Below are positions 17,737 to 26,800 of a DNA stretch of 42,027 nt, one piece after another. The stretch spans positions 1-42,027 of the forward strand of contig JAQCEJ010000043.1 in assembly GCA_027618475.1 (NCBI GenBank), written 5' to 3'. The notes beneath the pieces were generated by a model. The model saw only the letters and a list, made by a program, of their open reading frames with translations, was not told where the DNA came from and made no database searches. This stretch comes from Planctomycetota bacterium. Its GTDB lineage: Bacteria; Planctomycetota; Planctomycetia; Planctomycetales; Planctomycetaceae. Both the position numbers and the translations under genes were made by a program. How positions within the stretch are numbered: the stretch's first letter is position 1; each line of letters begins with the position of its first letter.

Positions 17737-19557
17737 ATGGACAGTCGGCACAAATCGCTGTTTCGTTGGCATAAGAGTCGATGGTGGCCTCGCGTCGTGT
17801 TGAGTATCACCCTGGTGTCCGCAGGTGTCGAACACCGTGTCGCCCTGGGACAAGATTTCCCCGATTTTGGCATCGATACTTCGATCGATTCGGCTTCCGA
17901 TCTCTTAGACGAACCCTCCGAATTTCCCGAAGTCGACCTTCCGGAGGTTGAATCCCTCCCCAGCCCAACGCCCAACACGCCGGTCCGTTCTAAGAAGTCG
18001 ACATCAGGATCAAAACGCATTCTTCAGGGGGGCAGCCTCAATCAGATTGAACGGAAATATCAGGAATTCGAACTCAGGAATTCCGGTTCGATCGAAGGCG
18101 AACGTCTCCGTCGCGCTGCCGAGAATCCGGTCAATCGACCCGCAATTCAAGGGGCTGTTGCCGATTTTACGAACAAATCAGATTCTACTGCGTTTGTTCA
18201 GCGGGATCTAAACTCAAATGAAAAACGAAAAATTGCAGCCGCTTTACGGCAGGCTGACCAGTTAATGGCCGCGAGCGAAAGTGCTTTTCGCGAGGGACAA
18301 ACCTCTTTAAGTGCGTATTCAAAGTTTCTCGATTTGTCGGTGAAGATGAAGGCGGTCTCATCAGAAATCCTGGACAGACCCGACATCGTCTCGCATGTCC
18401 TTGACGTACAAAATGCACTGTATCGAACTGCCGGCCGTCAGTTGGCTTTGCTGGATCAGCCTGGTGCAGAACGTTGGGGAGCTGAGGTACTGCTGGCAGA
18501 AGTGCTGGCGGCCGATACGGAGGTCAAGCTCGCTGTACTTCAAAAAGACAATTCACAACTCAAGCAGGCAGAAGCTCAACGTGCCCAAGCGGCGCGCCAG
18601 TTGTTCGTACAACGCATGCGTGATTACGGCGTCGGATTGGCGACTTTGCAGGAGGTAACTCAAGCGATGCGTTATCTGTTGCCTACCTCGTCAGCTAAAA
18701 TGGCCCCACAGGAACGGGAAGCTCTGGAAAACGCCCTGTCGACATACGGACAACTCTTGCAAAGCTCAGAGGAAACAACGAATGGGTGGTTCGCAAGCAA
18801 AGCGAATATGGGAACGAACGAACTGGTATCTATTTTTATGAACGACGGACGACTGCACGATCTCGCGGGGCTCGGTCCTGATGGGACAGGTTTGGGGCCT
18901 GACGATACTTTCGCTGAGCTGAAAGATTTTGACGAACTGCAATCGCGATCTGCCTCACGGTCGACCCCCCTTGCATATGGCGAGGTCGTTTCCAATCCGT
19001 TCGACACCGCGGGGATAACAGCCGGTGTGGGACGGGTGGACCATCTCCAGGAGATCCAGGCCGAAGTGTTGATGCTGACCGCTCAAGTCGCTCAATTGCA
19101 AGGAAATAGCGACCTTGCACAAAATGCCTACGCCCAGAGCTTCGCTGCCAACGGAGAGTTGTACAAATCCAGACTGGAGTTTTATCAAAACAGTACGGCA
19201 TCGTTAGGTGACGTACTACAGGCATGGATGGCCGGTCAGAATGTACGACAACAATGGGAACAGTCGGGATTCAAACCACAGGATGAATGGACGACCAGTC
19301 AGCGTGAGTCGCTGATGCAGCTGGCCGATGATACCGCAGACCGTCACGATCCACGTGGTGCCGGCGGCGCTGAATTTCAACTGATGTCCAGTCTAGAGAC
19401 TTTTGAACAATTAAAAGATTTTCAATCCACTCTACAGCGCGAGGCTGCGCAAGCGGCAGCGAAAAGTGCTGCTCCCGTGCAGTCGGCAAACCAGCCCTTT
19501 CAACGCGTACAGACATTTGTTCCCACGGAAAACGGAGACAATAATTCTCCGAATTAA
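17737..19557 (+). CDS. Secreted helical protein of unknown function
   Basis: I do not recognise this 606-residue protein. A basic N-terminus (MDSRHKSLFRWHKSRWW) leads into a hydrophobic core (PRVVLSITLVSAG) with likely cleavage near VALGQ, so it should be exported. Residues 40-90 are acidic and Pro/Ser-rich and probably disordered. From about residue 100 to the end the sequence is Ala/Gln/Leu-rich and predicted helical. It includes a QQ/AQ-rich section around 280-300 (QLKQAEAQRAQAARQLF) reminiscent of TolC-type or TPR-like helical hairpins, but no family signature is clear. GPDGTGLGPDD near residue 385 is a short Gly/Asp duplication. The start is well supported by GGGAGG upstream. The gene stands apart from its neighbours, with its own long leader and a 184-base gap after it. 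Confidence 0.75.
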   Translation: MDSRHKSLFRWHKSRWWPRVVLSITLVSAGVEHRVALGQDFPDFGIDTSIDSASDLLDEPSEFPEVDLPEVESLPSPTPNTPVRSKKSTSGSKRILQGGSLNQIERKYQEFELRNSGSIEGERLRRAAENPVNRPAIQGAVADFTNKSDSTAFVQRDLNSNEKRKIAAALRQADQLMAASESAFREGQTSLSAYSKFLDLSVKMKAVSSEILDRPDIVSHVLDVQNALYRTAGRQLALLDQPGAERWGAEVLLAEVLAADTEVKLAVLQKDNSQLKQAEAQRAQAARQLFVQRMRDYGVGLATLQEVTQAMRYLLPTSSAKMAPQEREALENALSTYGQLLQSSEETTNGWFASKANMGTNELVSIFMNDGRLHDLAGLGPDGTGLGPDDTFAELKDFDELQSRSASRSTPLAYGEVVSNPFDTAGITAGVGRVDHLQEIQAEVLMLTAQVAQLQGNSDLAQNAYAQSFAANGELYKSRLEFYQNSTASLGDVLQAWMAGQNVRQQWEQSGFKPQDEWTTSQRESLMQLADDTADRHDPRGAGGAEFQLMSSLETFEQLKDFQSTLQREAAQAAAKSAAPVQSANQPFQRVQTFVPTENGDNNSPN

Positions 19558-19741
19558 TCGACACCTCGGCCTGTGACGAATTCGGCGAGAAAACCCTCGA
19601 AAGCCCAGCCTACGCCGTTCTTAATCCCTTTTCCGAAAATATTTTAAGATTATTTTTGGGAATGCGGCGATTTATGACGTAGAATTACCTGGATGTGGGC
19701 CGTTTCAAATCCAAATCGTCATTTGCTGATGAAAGGCTGTT

Positions 19742-20500
19742 GTGCGAGGGGAACGCGACCGAGTAACGCGCGCTCTCGATTTATTGGCACAGGGAATTGC
19801 GCCATATATCGAGCGAGAATTCAAGAAGATCTTTGGTGAAAACTGGGCTGCTTCGGCCCGTGAGAGTTTTCGCGAAGATCGCGGTCAATTCGTTCATACC
19901 GAAGAATTCATTCGCCGTGACGCCCATTCTCTACTGACCATCATGTGGGACCAGTGGAACCGCGTATTTCGACATCAACTCAATCAGCCGGAACGAAGTC
20001 TGGTGAGCGAACTTCGCGATTTTCGTAATCGCTGGGCACACCAGGAAATGTTCAATTTCGATGATACGTACCGCATTCTTGACAGCGTACAGCGATTGCT
20101 TGTTGCCGTCGGATCGGATGTTGCGGCGATCGTCGGCGAAGAAAAACGTGAACTGTTACGCGAAGAATTCTCGATGGAAGCCGAGGCTGCCGCACGCCGG
20201 GCAGAAGACACTCAGAAGAAATGGCGAGATGTAGCCATCTACGTGCTCTGCTGCGGCGCGACGATTTTCGCGATCTTGAACTCCGATTTCGGCAGCACCG
20301 GATGGATACTTTCGCTGTTCGTCGTGATGGCGTTTCTCTACGTCTCATATCAGCGAGTTTCCACGCCGACACGAGCTTACTTTGGTGCCCACGAATGTAC
20401 GCGCTGCGGTAAGATCATCTACAATCTGACCTGTCCCTACTGCGCGCCGTCAGCTGCCCAACCGGTCGTTCACGAACTGGAACCGATTGCCGACAGCTGA
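19742..20500 (+). CDS. Swt1-like HEPN domain protein with two membrane segments and zinc ribbon
   Basis: This 252-residue protein has three parts. Residues 1-125 resemble the Swt1-like HEPN domain (MWDQWNRVFRHQL, then SLVSELRDFRNRWAHQ). The HEPN ribonuclease motif Rx4H is intact as Arg95-NRWA-His100. Residues 130-160 are a charged helix. Two hydrophobic segments follow at about 164-181 (VAIYVLCCGATIFAILN) and 185-203 (GWILSLFVVMAFLYVSY). The C-terminus carries a zinc ribbon with Cys219, Cys222, Cys231 and Cys234. The protein is therefore probably membrane-bound with both end domains on the cytoplasmic side. The start is GTG 19742 with AAAGG five bases before it; the nearby ATG 19729 is out of frame. 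HEPN domains often act as RNases in toxin and defence contexts; whether this one cleaves RNA is inference. It ends seven bases from the convergent LamG gene. Confidence 0.82.
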   Translation: MRGERDRVTRALDLLAQGIAPYIEREFKKIFGENWAASARESFREDRGQFVHTEEFIRRDAHSLLTIMWDQWNRVFRHQLNQPERSLVSELRDFRNRWAHQEMFNFDDTYRILDSVQRLLVAVGSDVAAIVGEEKRELLREEFSMEAEAAARRAEDTQKKWRDVAIYVLCCGATIFAILNSDFGSTGWILSLFVVMAFLYVSYQRVSTPTRAYFGAHECTRCGKIIYNLTCPYCAPSAAQPVVHELEPIADS

Positions 20501-20507
20501 GTGACCT

Positions 20508-22163
20508 TTATTTGGCCAGTTCCGAAACGTCGTCATCCGAAAGTATGCCTCGGTAAAGACGCACGTCGGCTAATTTTCCTTTGAAAAAATCGTGCGGACC
20601 ACATCCGATTTTCAGCGGCACATCGGGATTAAGTTCGAAGTCGTCGGTCGAAAACTCAGACGACTCTGAAACACAGGCTCCATCGACGTACAGTTTCAAA
20701 GAATTGTTTTCCTTTACTGCCGCGACGTGATGCCAACCAGAGGGAAACTCGCGATCTGCTGAAGCGACGCGGCCGGCCTCAATGGACCAGACCCGGCCGG
20801 ATGGCAATGTTCCCGCAAACAAGCGCCCCTGATAGGTGGCCATTGTCCAGGTCCGCCGATACATGACATCGGGGGTCATGTCAATTCGACCGGTTAATGT
20901 CCACTCACCCGGCTTGTCGAAGCGGTAAACCTGAGCGAGCGGTAACGTACCGGCATACATTTTTCCGTTGTAGACCGCCATCCCCATCACTTCGAGTTCT
21001 TCGTCCAGTTGACCGACGTCGACCCAATTATTATCGCCGTCGTAGCGATAGACGTCGCCTCCCCGCCAACAACCGCAATACAGCTCCCCCTGATAGACGA
21101 CAAACGCATACGTCTGAGTGCTTTCTCCCAGAACACCGGTGTTGATCCACCGTTCTCCGTCGTAACGAAAGACGGCCCCTTGATCGTAACACGAGGCAAA
21201 GATTTCGCCATTCCAGACGGTGAGAGCCTCGACCCGTTTTTCTTCGGGTGTGCCGACCGAAGTCCATTCCGTTCCCCCTTCATAGCGAAACAGTCCGGGG
21301 GGCTTATATAACGACGATGCGTAAAGTTTACCCTTGTAGACAACCAGCCCTGCAAATGCCTCGACATCGGGGAGCTTCCCAACGATCTCCCAGTCGTTAT
21401 CGGCAACGTATTTATAGACTGTTCCACCGAGGTTCTCGTTTTCCGATTCCGATAACGCCGAACCTTTCAATCGGTATTTGGATGCAGCGGCGTAGATTTC
21501 CCCATTGTAGGTAGCGAGACACGAGATGGAATTACTCGGATCGGGACTGCCGATGTCTGTCCATTGATCCCCCCCTTCAAAGCGGAATACATGCCCGCGA
21601 CCAGACGCTTCGGCTTCGCAAGTGCTTGCATATAAAACTCCGTCGTGAACGAGCATCGAATAGACGAGAACCGCGTCTCCGAGCCTTCCGTGATCGGTCC
21701 ATTCGTCATCGAGATGACCGTCGTCGATGCCGAACTGAAGTTGTCGGTAATTGGCCTGTCCGGTCGTCTGGCCGACATTGTGCATCAGTGTCAGCGAAAA
21801 TCCCTTTCGCGAATCGGCATCGTACCGGCTGATCAAATCGCCAAGAACATCGTCGAGTTCCTCATCGGTATGGACCCACAATGAAACCGAAAACGGATCT
21901 TTACCCAGATTGAGCGTGTCGGACGATTCAATCTCGATAACGTCATCCCGACCATCAAATTGTGCCGATTTCGTCACCTTTTTGGTCGGACCACCGGCAA
22001 CGAACTTTACACCTGTTGGTTTACCGGTCAGACCGCTTCCTGAACTGTCGGCCGCCGAGTCTTGTAGTTTCCATTGACCGATAAGTTTTGGCTCGTCAGC
22101 AAATGATGCCGTGGCCGCCAGTGCGGCGGAAATCAGTGTCATACCGAGAATATGGCGAAACAT
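20508..22163 (-). CDS. Secreted LamG domain protein with seven-repeat propeller inserted
   Basis: This 551-residue protein has a signal peptide (about residues 1-22, FADE). Residues 25-150 are the first half of a LamG/concanavalin-like sandwich (LIGQWKLQDSAADSSGSG, AQFDGRDDVIEI, FSVSLWVHT). Residues 472-551 hold the second half (GWHHVAAVKENNSLKLYVDG, GKLADVRLYRGILSDDDV). Between them lie seven repeats of 35-55 residues with the pattern (V/T)YxGxLYA, xVYRYDGxxxW, V/TG, covering about 160-462 and most simply read as a seven-bladed beta-propeller. The protein is probably a surface or periplasmic carbohydrate-binding protein. It is the last gene of an apparent three-gene minus-strand unit, 122 bases after the DUF1501 gene. 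No strong ribosome site is seen before ATG 22163. Confidence 0.85.
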   Translation of the reverse strand: MFRHILGMTLISAALAATASFADEPKLIGQWKLQDSAADSSGSGLTGKPTGVKFVAGGPTKKVTKSAQFDGRDDVIEIESSDTLNLGKDPFSVSLWVHTDEELDDVLGDLISRYDADSRKGFSLTLMHNVGQTTGQANYRQLQFGIDDGHLDDEWTDHGRLGDAVLVYSMLVHDGVLYASTCEAEASGRGHVFRFEGGDQWTDIGSPDPSNSISCLATYNGEIYAAASKYRLKGSALSESENENLGGTVYKYVADNDWEIVGKLPDVEAFAGLVVYKGKLYASSLYKPPGLFRYEGGTEWTSVGTPEEKRVEALTVWNGEIFASCYDQGAVFRYDGERWINTGVLGESTQTYAFVVYQGELYCGCWRGGDVYRYDGDNNWVDVGQLDEELEVMGMAVYNGKMYAGTLPLAQVYRFDKPGEWTLTGRIDMTPDVMYRRTWTMATYQGRLFAGTLPSGRVWSIEAGRVASADREFPSGWHHVAAVKENNSLKLYVDGACVSESSEFSTDDFELNPDVPLKIGCGPHDFFKGKLADVRLYRGILSDDDVSELAK

Positions 22164-22285
22164 GGTGTTCGTCTTTCGTTAAGTCATTGTTGCCGATTCA
22201 ATGGAAGCACAACGTGATTGTGATCAATCGGAATGAGATATTCAACGGACATCAGCGCTCATCGGTTATCACCTGCGTCGGTCCA

Positions 22286-23791
22286 TCACGTCAGAATCTC
22301 GTGAATGACCTGACCGTGGTCGATATCAAGGCGTTTGCGCCCGGGGACTTCGAGGCGTCGGCCGTCGAGGCCCATCAAGTGCAATACCGTCGCATGTAAA
22401 TCGGTAATATAGTGACCGGGTTCGACGGCGTGATAACCGAGTTCGTCGGTCTCTCCGTGTACGAACCCTCGTTTAATGCCAGCGCCGGCAAACCAGCATG
22501 TGAAACCATGCGGATGATGATCTCGTCCGTCCGTTCCTCCCGATCGTTCTTCGACGGCGGGCGTTCGTCCAAATTCGGTGCAGAACACGACGGTGACGTC
22601 ATCCCATAAGCCTCTTTGCTTAAGGTCCATCAGCAAGGCCGCAACAGACTGATCGACCTCAGCACATCGCGCTGCATGCAGATTTTTGAGATCCCGATGT
22701 GAATCCCATACCCCATAAGGTGAAGGATAGACTTGCACAAATCGCACGCCGCGCTCGACAAGCCGGCGGGCCGCAAGACATCGTTCTCCGGCAACTTTTG
22801 TTTTTGACTGATCGATGCCGTACATCTGCTGCGTTGCCTGAGTCTCTCCGGAAAAATCAACCGCTTCCGGAACAGAAGTCTGCATACGGTAGGCGAGCTC
22901 GTATGAACGAATTCGTGCGAGAATCGACGGATCTTCCGGATACGAAACGTTCGATAACTGATTCAGTTGATTGAGCAGCGCGAATTCGCGGCGTTGTTCC
23001 TCGACAAGTAACTGTTCGTTGCGTCGACCGTATGGCAACGGATTCTTAGGATCGAGATTCAACGGCACCCCCGCAAATTGAGGGCCGAGGTAGTACGCCT
23101 CGATCGATTCTCGAGTATCAGGTCGGGTCGGCCCACCGAGAACGACGAACTGGGGAAGATTTTCGTTGAGCGTACCGAGTCCGTACGACATCCATGCACC
23201 GATGCTCGGCTGACGTTCGTCGAGTTTGTGTCGACCGTGATGAATCTGATTCTCTGCGGCGTGATCGTTGTCCGAAGTCCACATATTGCGAACGAAAGAA
23301 ATCTCGTCGACACATTTTGCGAGATGCGGCCACCAATCGGTCATCTCGATGCCACTCTCACCCCGTTTTTTAAAACCGATCTGCATTGGAAATATTTTTG
23401 AATACCGCTCGCGCGTCATTTCGATCACCGAGCGAGATCGCATTTCGTGCAGAGGAGAATCGAAGGGATTCGGATAAGGCGTGTCGGCAAAGGTTTTGCC
23501 CGCATATTTATTTAATGCCGGCTTGGGATCGAATGTTTCGAGGTGACTGTATCCCCCCGAAAGAAATATCCAGATGATACTCTTGGCTTTGGGGGGATGC
23601 ACTGGTTGTCCATTCGGTGGCGACCAGGCCAATTCGTTGGCATGAGTGACGGCATCCTGGGCCAACATGCTTCCGAGTGCCAATCCGGTGAAACCCATCC
23701 CCATGTCGCTCAGAAACGTGCGGCGTGAGTGTGGAGAACAGTTGCACGCATGCGATTGAGCGAGAATATTCTGGCGATCTTTTTGCGTCAT
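22286..23791 (-). CDS. DUF1501 domain protein, Tat-exported
   Basis: This 501-residue protein belongs to DUF1501, which has an alkaline-phosphatase/sulfatase-like fold and is abundant in planctomycetes. A twin-arginine signal (SRRTFLSDMGMGFTGLALG) starts near residue 22, so folded export by Tat is expected. The conserved FCTEFGRTP and GRDHHPHGFTCWFAGAG blocks near the C-terminus are intact. The start is ATG 23791, preceded by GAGGA about 11 bases upstream; GTG 23821 is possible but has no better site. It begins 62 bases after the DUF1549/DUF1553 gene, the standard partner in this phylum, and is followed by the LamG/propeller gene. The biochemical function of the pair is not established; co-occurrence suggests an exported two-protein unit. 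Confidence 0.92.
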   Translation of the reverse strand: MTQKDRQNILAQSHACNCSPHSRRTFLSDMGMGFTGLALGSMLAQDAVTHANELAWSPPNGQPVHPPKAKSIIWIFLSGGYSHLETFDPKPALNKYAGKTFADTPYPNPFDSPLHEMRSRSVIEMTRERYSKIFPMQIGFKKRGESGIEMTDWWPHLAKCVDEISFVRNMWTSDNDHAAENQIHHGRHKLDERQPSIGAWMSYGLGTLNENLPQFVVLGGPTRPDTRESIEAYYLGPQFAGVPLNLDPKNPLPYGRRNEQLLVEEQRREFALLNQLNQLSNVSYPEDPSILARIRSYELAYRMQTSVPEAVDFSGETQATQQMYGIDQSKTKVAGERCLAARRLVERGVRFVQVYPSPYGVWDSHRDLKNLHAARCAEVDQSVAALLMDLKQRGLWDDVTVVFCTEFGRTPAVEERSGGTDGRDHHPHGFTCWFAGAGIKRGFVHGETDELGYHAVEPGHYITDLHATVLHLMGLDGRRLEVPGRKRLDIDHGQVIHEILT

Positions 23792-23853
23792 CGAGTCACT
23801 GTTCCTCGTTATCGGAGTCACCTATAAAAATGCATTTCGTATGCAAGTTCGTG

Positions 23854-26800
23854 CTAATGTATCGTAATAAACTCATGATGGTTAAACAACGTGCGTATCA
23901 AACTCTCTCTGGCACGCGTCGCAGTATCGGACGACGGCCCCTGCTCTGCATCGGCGGCTGTGAGCCGGCCTTCAGTTTTTGCAAGGGCGACGTCGTTTGC
24001 CTGCTGTGCGAGGAAGTCCATACATAATTCTCGCTCGCGATCATTCGGCGGGCGAGAGAGAATTTGCAGAAACGCTTCCATAATAAAATCGATGTCGTCG
24101 GTTTTTCCCTTTTCAGTCAATGCCGATTGGAGACGCGAGGTTAACCGTCGGCTGCAATGTTGCGTTAGTTCACCATTGATCATGCCTAATGCTTGCTGGG
24201 GTATCAGCGTTTCCGACCGACGGTAACAGTCCTGCGGATCGGGCGGATCGAACAAACTTAAAAATGGCATTGCTCCGCCATCTTCCGGGTGCAGCGTAAA
24301 ATACAACGACCTGCGACGTGAAGCCAAATCCTTTGTATTATCCAGCTCAGGGCCCCCCATTGTCGTGTCGAGCTCTCCGGCGAGATGGAGCAAGCTGTCG
24401 CGGACGACTTCGGCCTCCAGTCGTTTCGTGCCGGCAATCCAGTAGTAGGCATTATCCTTATCGACCGCTTGGTTCCTCTGAATCTCGGCCTTTAGTGCAG
24501 GATCATTACTCGACACCGACGACGACAATCGGTAGGTGCTGCTGGTCACGATCAGGCGATGCAGCCATTTCATGCTCCAGTTGTGATCGGTGAATTCTAC
24601 AGCGAGCCAGTCAATAAGCTCGGGGTGTGTCGGTGCTCGACCACTGGGACCGATGTCATAAACGGGTTCGACGAGCGCGTTACCGAAGTGTCGCATCCAA
24701 ATGTGATTGACGGCGACCCGACTGGTACGCGGATGCGAAGCGTCGGCAATCCACTTCGCTAATGCCGTACGACGTCCAGTCGATGTGTGGGGATATTCCG
24801 GGCTGAACAGAGAATAGCCTTCACTCTCTATTTCCAATTCAGCAACAGCGGAGTTTACGGAAGACTGAGCCGCCTGCACGGCCTTCTCAGCCTTTGTAAC
24901 TGCTTCTTGCATTTTGGGATCGGAAGTGAGTTTGACTTTCTGACTCAGCAGCTCGCTCTGCGCCTGCGCGAGATTGAACTGAGCCGCGGCTAAAACGGCT
25001 CCCTTTTCCTCGCGAAATGCCTGTTTGGAAACATCTGATACGTCACCGGGCACACCCAGAAAACGAACTTCATCTGCTGCCGCACGAGCGGCAATCGACG
25101 CCAATTGAGCTTTGGCATGGACGACCTTTGCTTCCGCTGATGTCAGCTTTGCGACAAGGGCATCACGCGGCAATATCGCTGCGGAAAGCTCTTGTTTCAC
25201 GGCAAGTATTTCGGGGCGCTGATTTGACATCGCGGAGAGAACAGTGATTTCTTCACTCGTCAGGGAGCGATTCCAGAAGCGGACTTCATCCAACAATCCG
25301 ACATGCCGGCCTGTTCCGTCCGAGTTTCCGATCCGAAATGGGGCATCGGTTGCCGGTGTCGCAAGTGCCAGAAAATCGGCATCTTCCGCCTTGCGCTCCT
25401 GCATGCGTGATTGTAACTCACCCGACGTCGACAAATCGCGAACGTAAAGCGTCACCTGCAAATCGCTGAACACCATGCCGATATAATAATCGTGTCCGGT
25501 TGTCAGCAGCAAAGGCTGTTCGCCTCCCGTAACGAACTCGCGCATTTCATCGTTAGTGTTATAATACAACAAACGCAATTCACTCGATTTGTCGTCGAGT
25601 CCGCGATGGAGAAAAACCCAGCTTCCGGGAAGTTCGGCAAGTGTACGGTTCATGTTCGGCGACGAAGCCGCGATATGTAATAACGTCTCGAATGTGAATT
25701 GATTGGCCGAAAAGTCGACATGTGGCTCAGCGGCAACGAAGGAAAAATTCTGATGTTGATGGAAATGTGCCGCCTGTCGATTTGCCGTTTCCGTACCCAC
25801 CCCAACCGGTGACGATGGAAAAAATGTCCCCATCCCATCGTCAATGAATGGCAATTGATACGCAGACACCGGAGGATCAGTACCCGTTACACGGTAAAGT
25901 CCATGATTTCGACCGCTGGCATCGGCGAGAAACAGTTCGTCCTCAGCCCCTTCAAATCGCCAATGGCCGATCAGATTCTTCACGATATCGGCAACTTTCG
26001 CGTTCGATTCTCCTTGAATTGAGAAGGTGGACTCTACTTCGACAAGTTTTGCCGTCGCGATATCGACAGCTTGCTGCAATGCCGGTATGCTCGCATCGTA
26101 TTCGGCCTGAATTGTCGGAAGTTCTGACATGGCGGTTATCAGATATTGTTCCGCCGTGGCGGTTTCTTGTTCACGCACGAACGATTTCAATCCCGGGTAG
26201 AATGACTTCGGTGGAATCGCCACAGATTCGATCGTTCCGAGTTCACCACGAAACACGCTGGGAACTCCCGGTGCGATCGGTGAGGTGTCGTCGACAATGT
26301 CGCGGGCATCACCGCCTTGATACAAGAACGTCTTGGCGTCAAGAGTTTCCTCGTAGATGCGAGCTAAGCCTGCAGGCGTCGGTTTTAACGACGCTCCCGA
26401 ACTGGGGGTATAACGGAGGTATTTCGGTAATGCCTCTCCTCCGGGAACACGGTCGTGTCGGAATTCCAACGGTTCGAAAAACGCGCGAAATGCAAAATGA
26501 TCTTCTTGCGAAATCGGATCGTATTTGTGATCGTGGCACAAACAGCAATTCAGGCGTACTCCCAAAAACGCTTTACCGGTATGCTCGACCAGATCGCGCA
26601 TCCAGGTATCATAATTAAGGGAATACCAGTTTCGCACGATGAAACCGTTCGCAACCACTTCGGCATCGTCGTCCCCGGCGATTTCATCTGCCGCGAGCAT
26701 CATTGTCAACATGTCGGCATAACTGCGGTCGTCGTTCAGCGAATTAATGATCCAGTCGCGCCAGCGCCAAATGTGCGGAGCGCTATTGCGGACGTCGTCG

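Noticed and set aside
25848-26618. Long plus-strand frame of 256 codons
   Set aside because: It lies fully inside and antisense to the DUF1549/DUF1553 gene, has Arg/Ser-rich composition and no family motif; it is a by-product of codon bias on the real strand.
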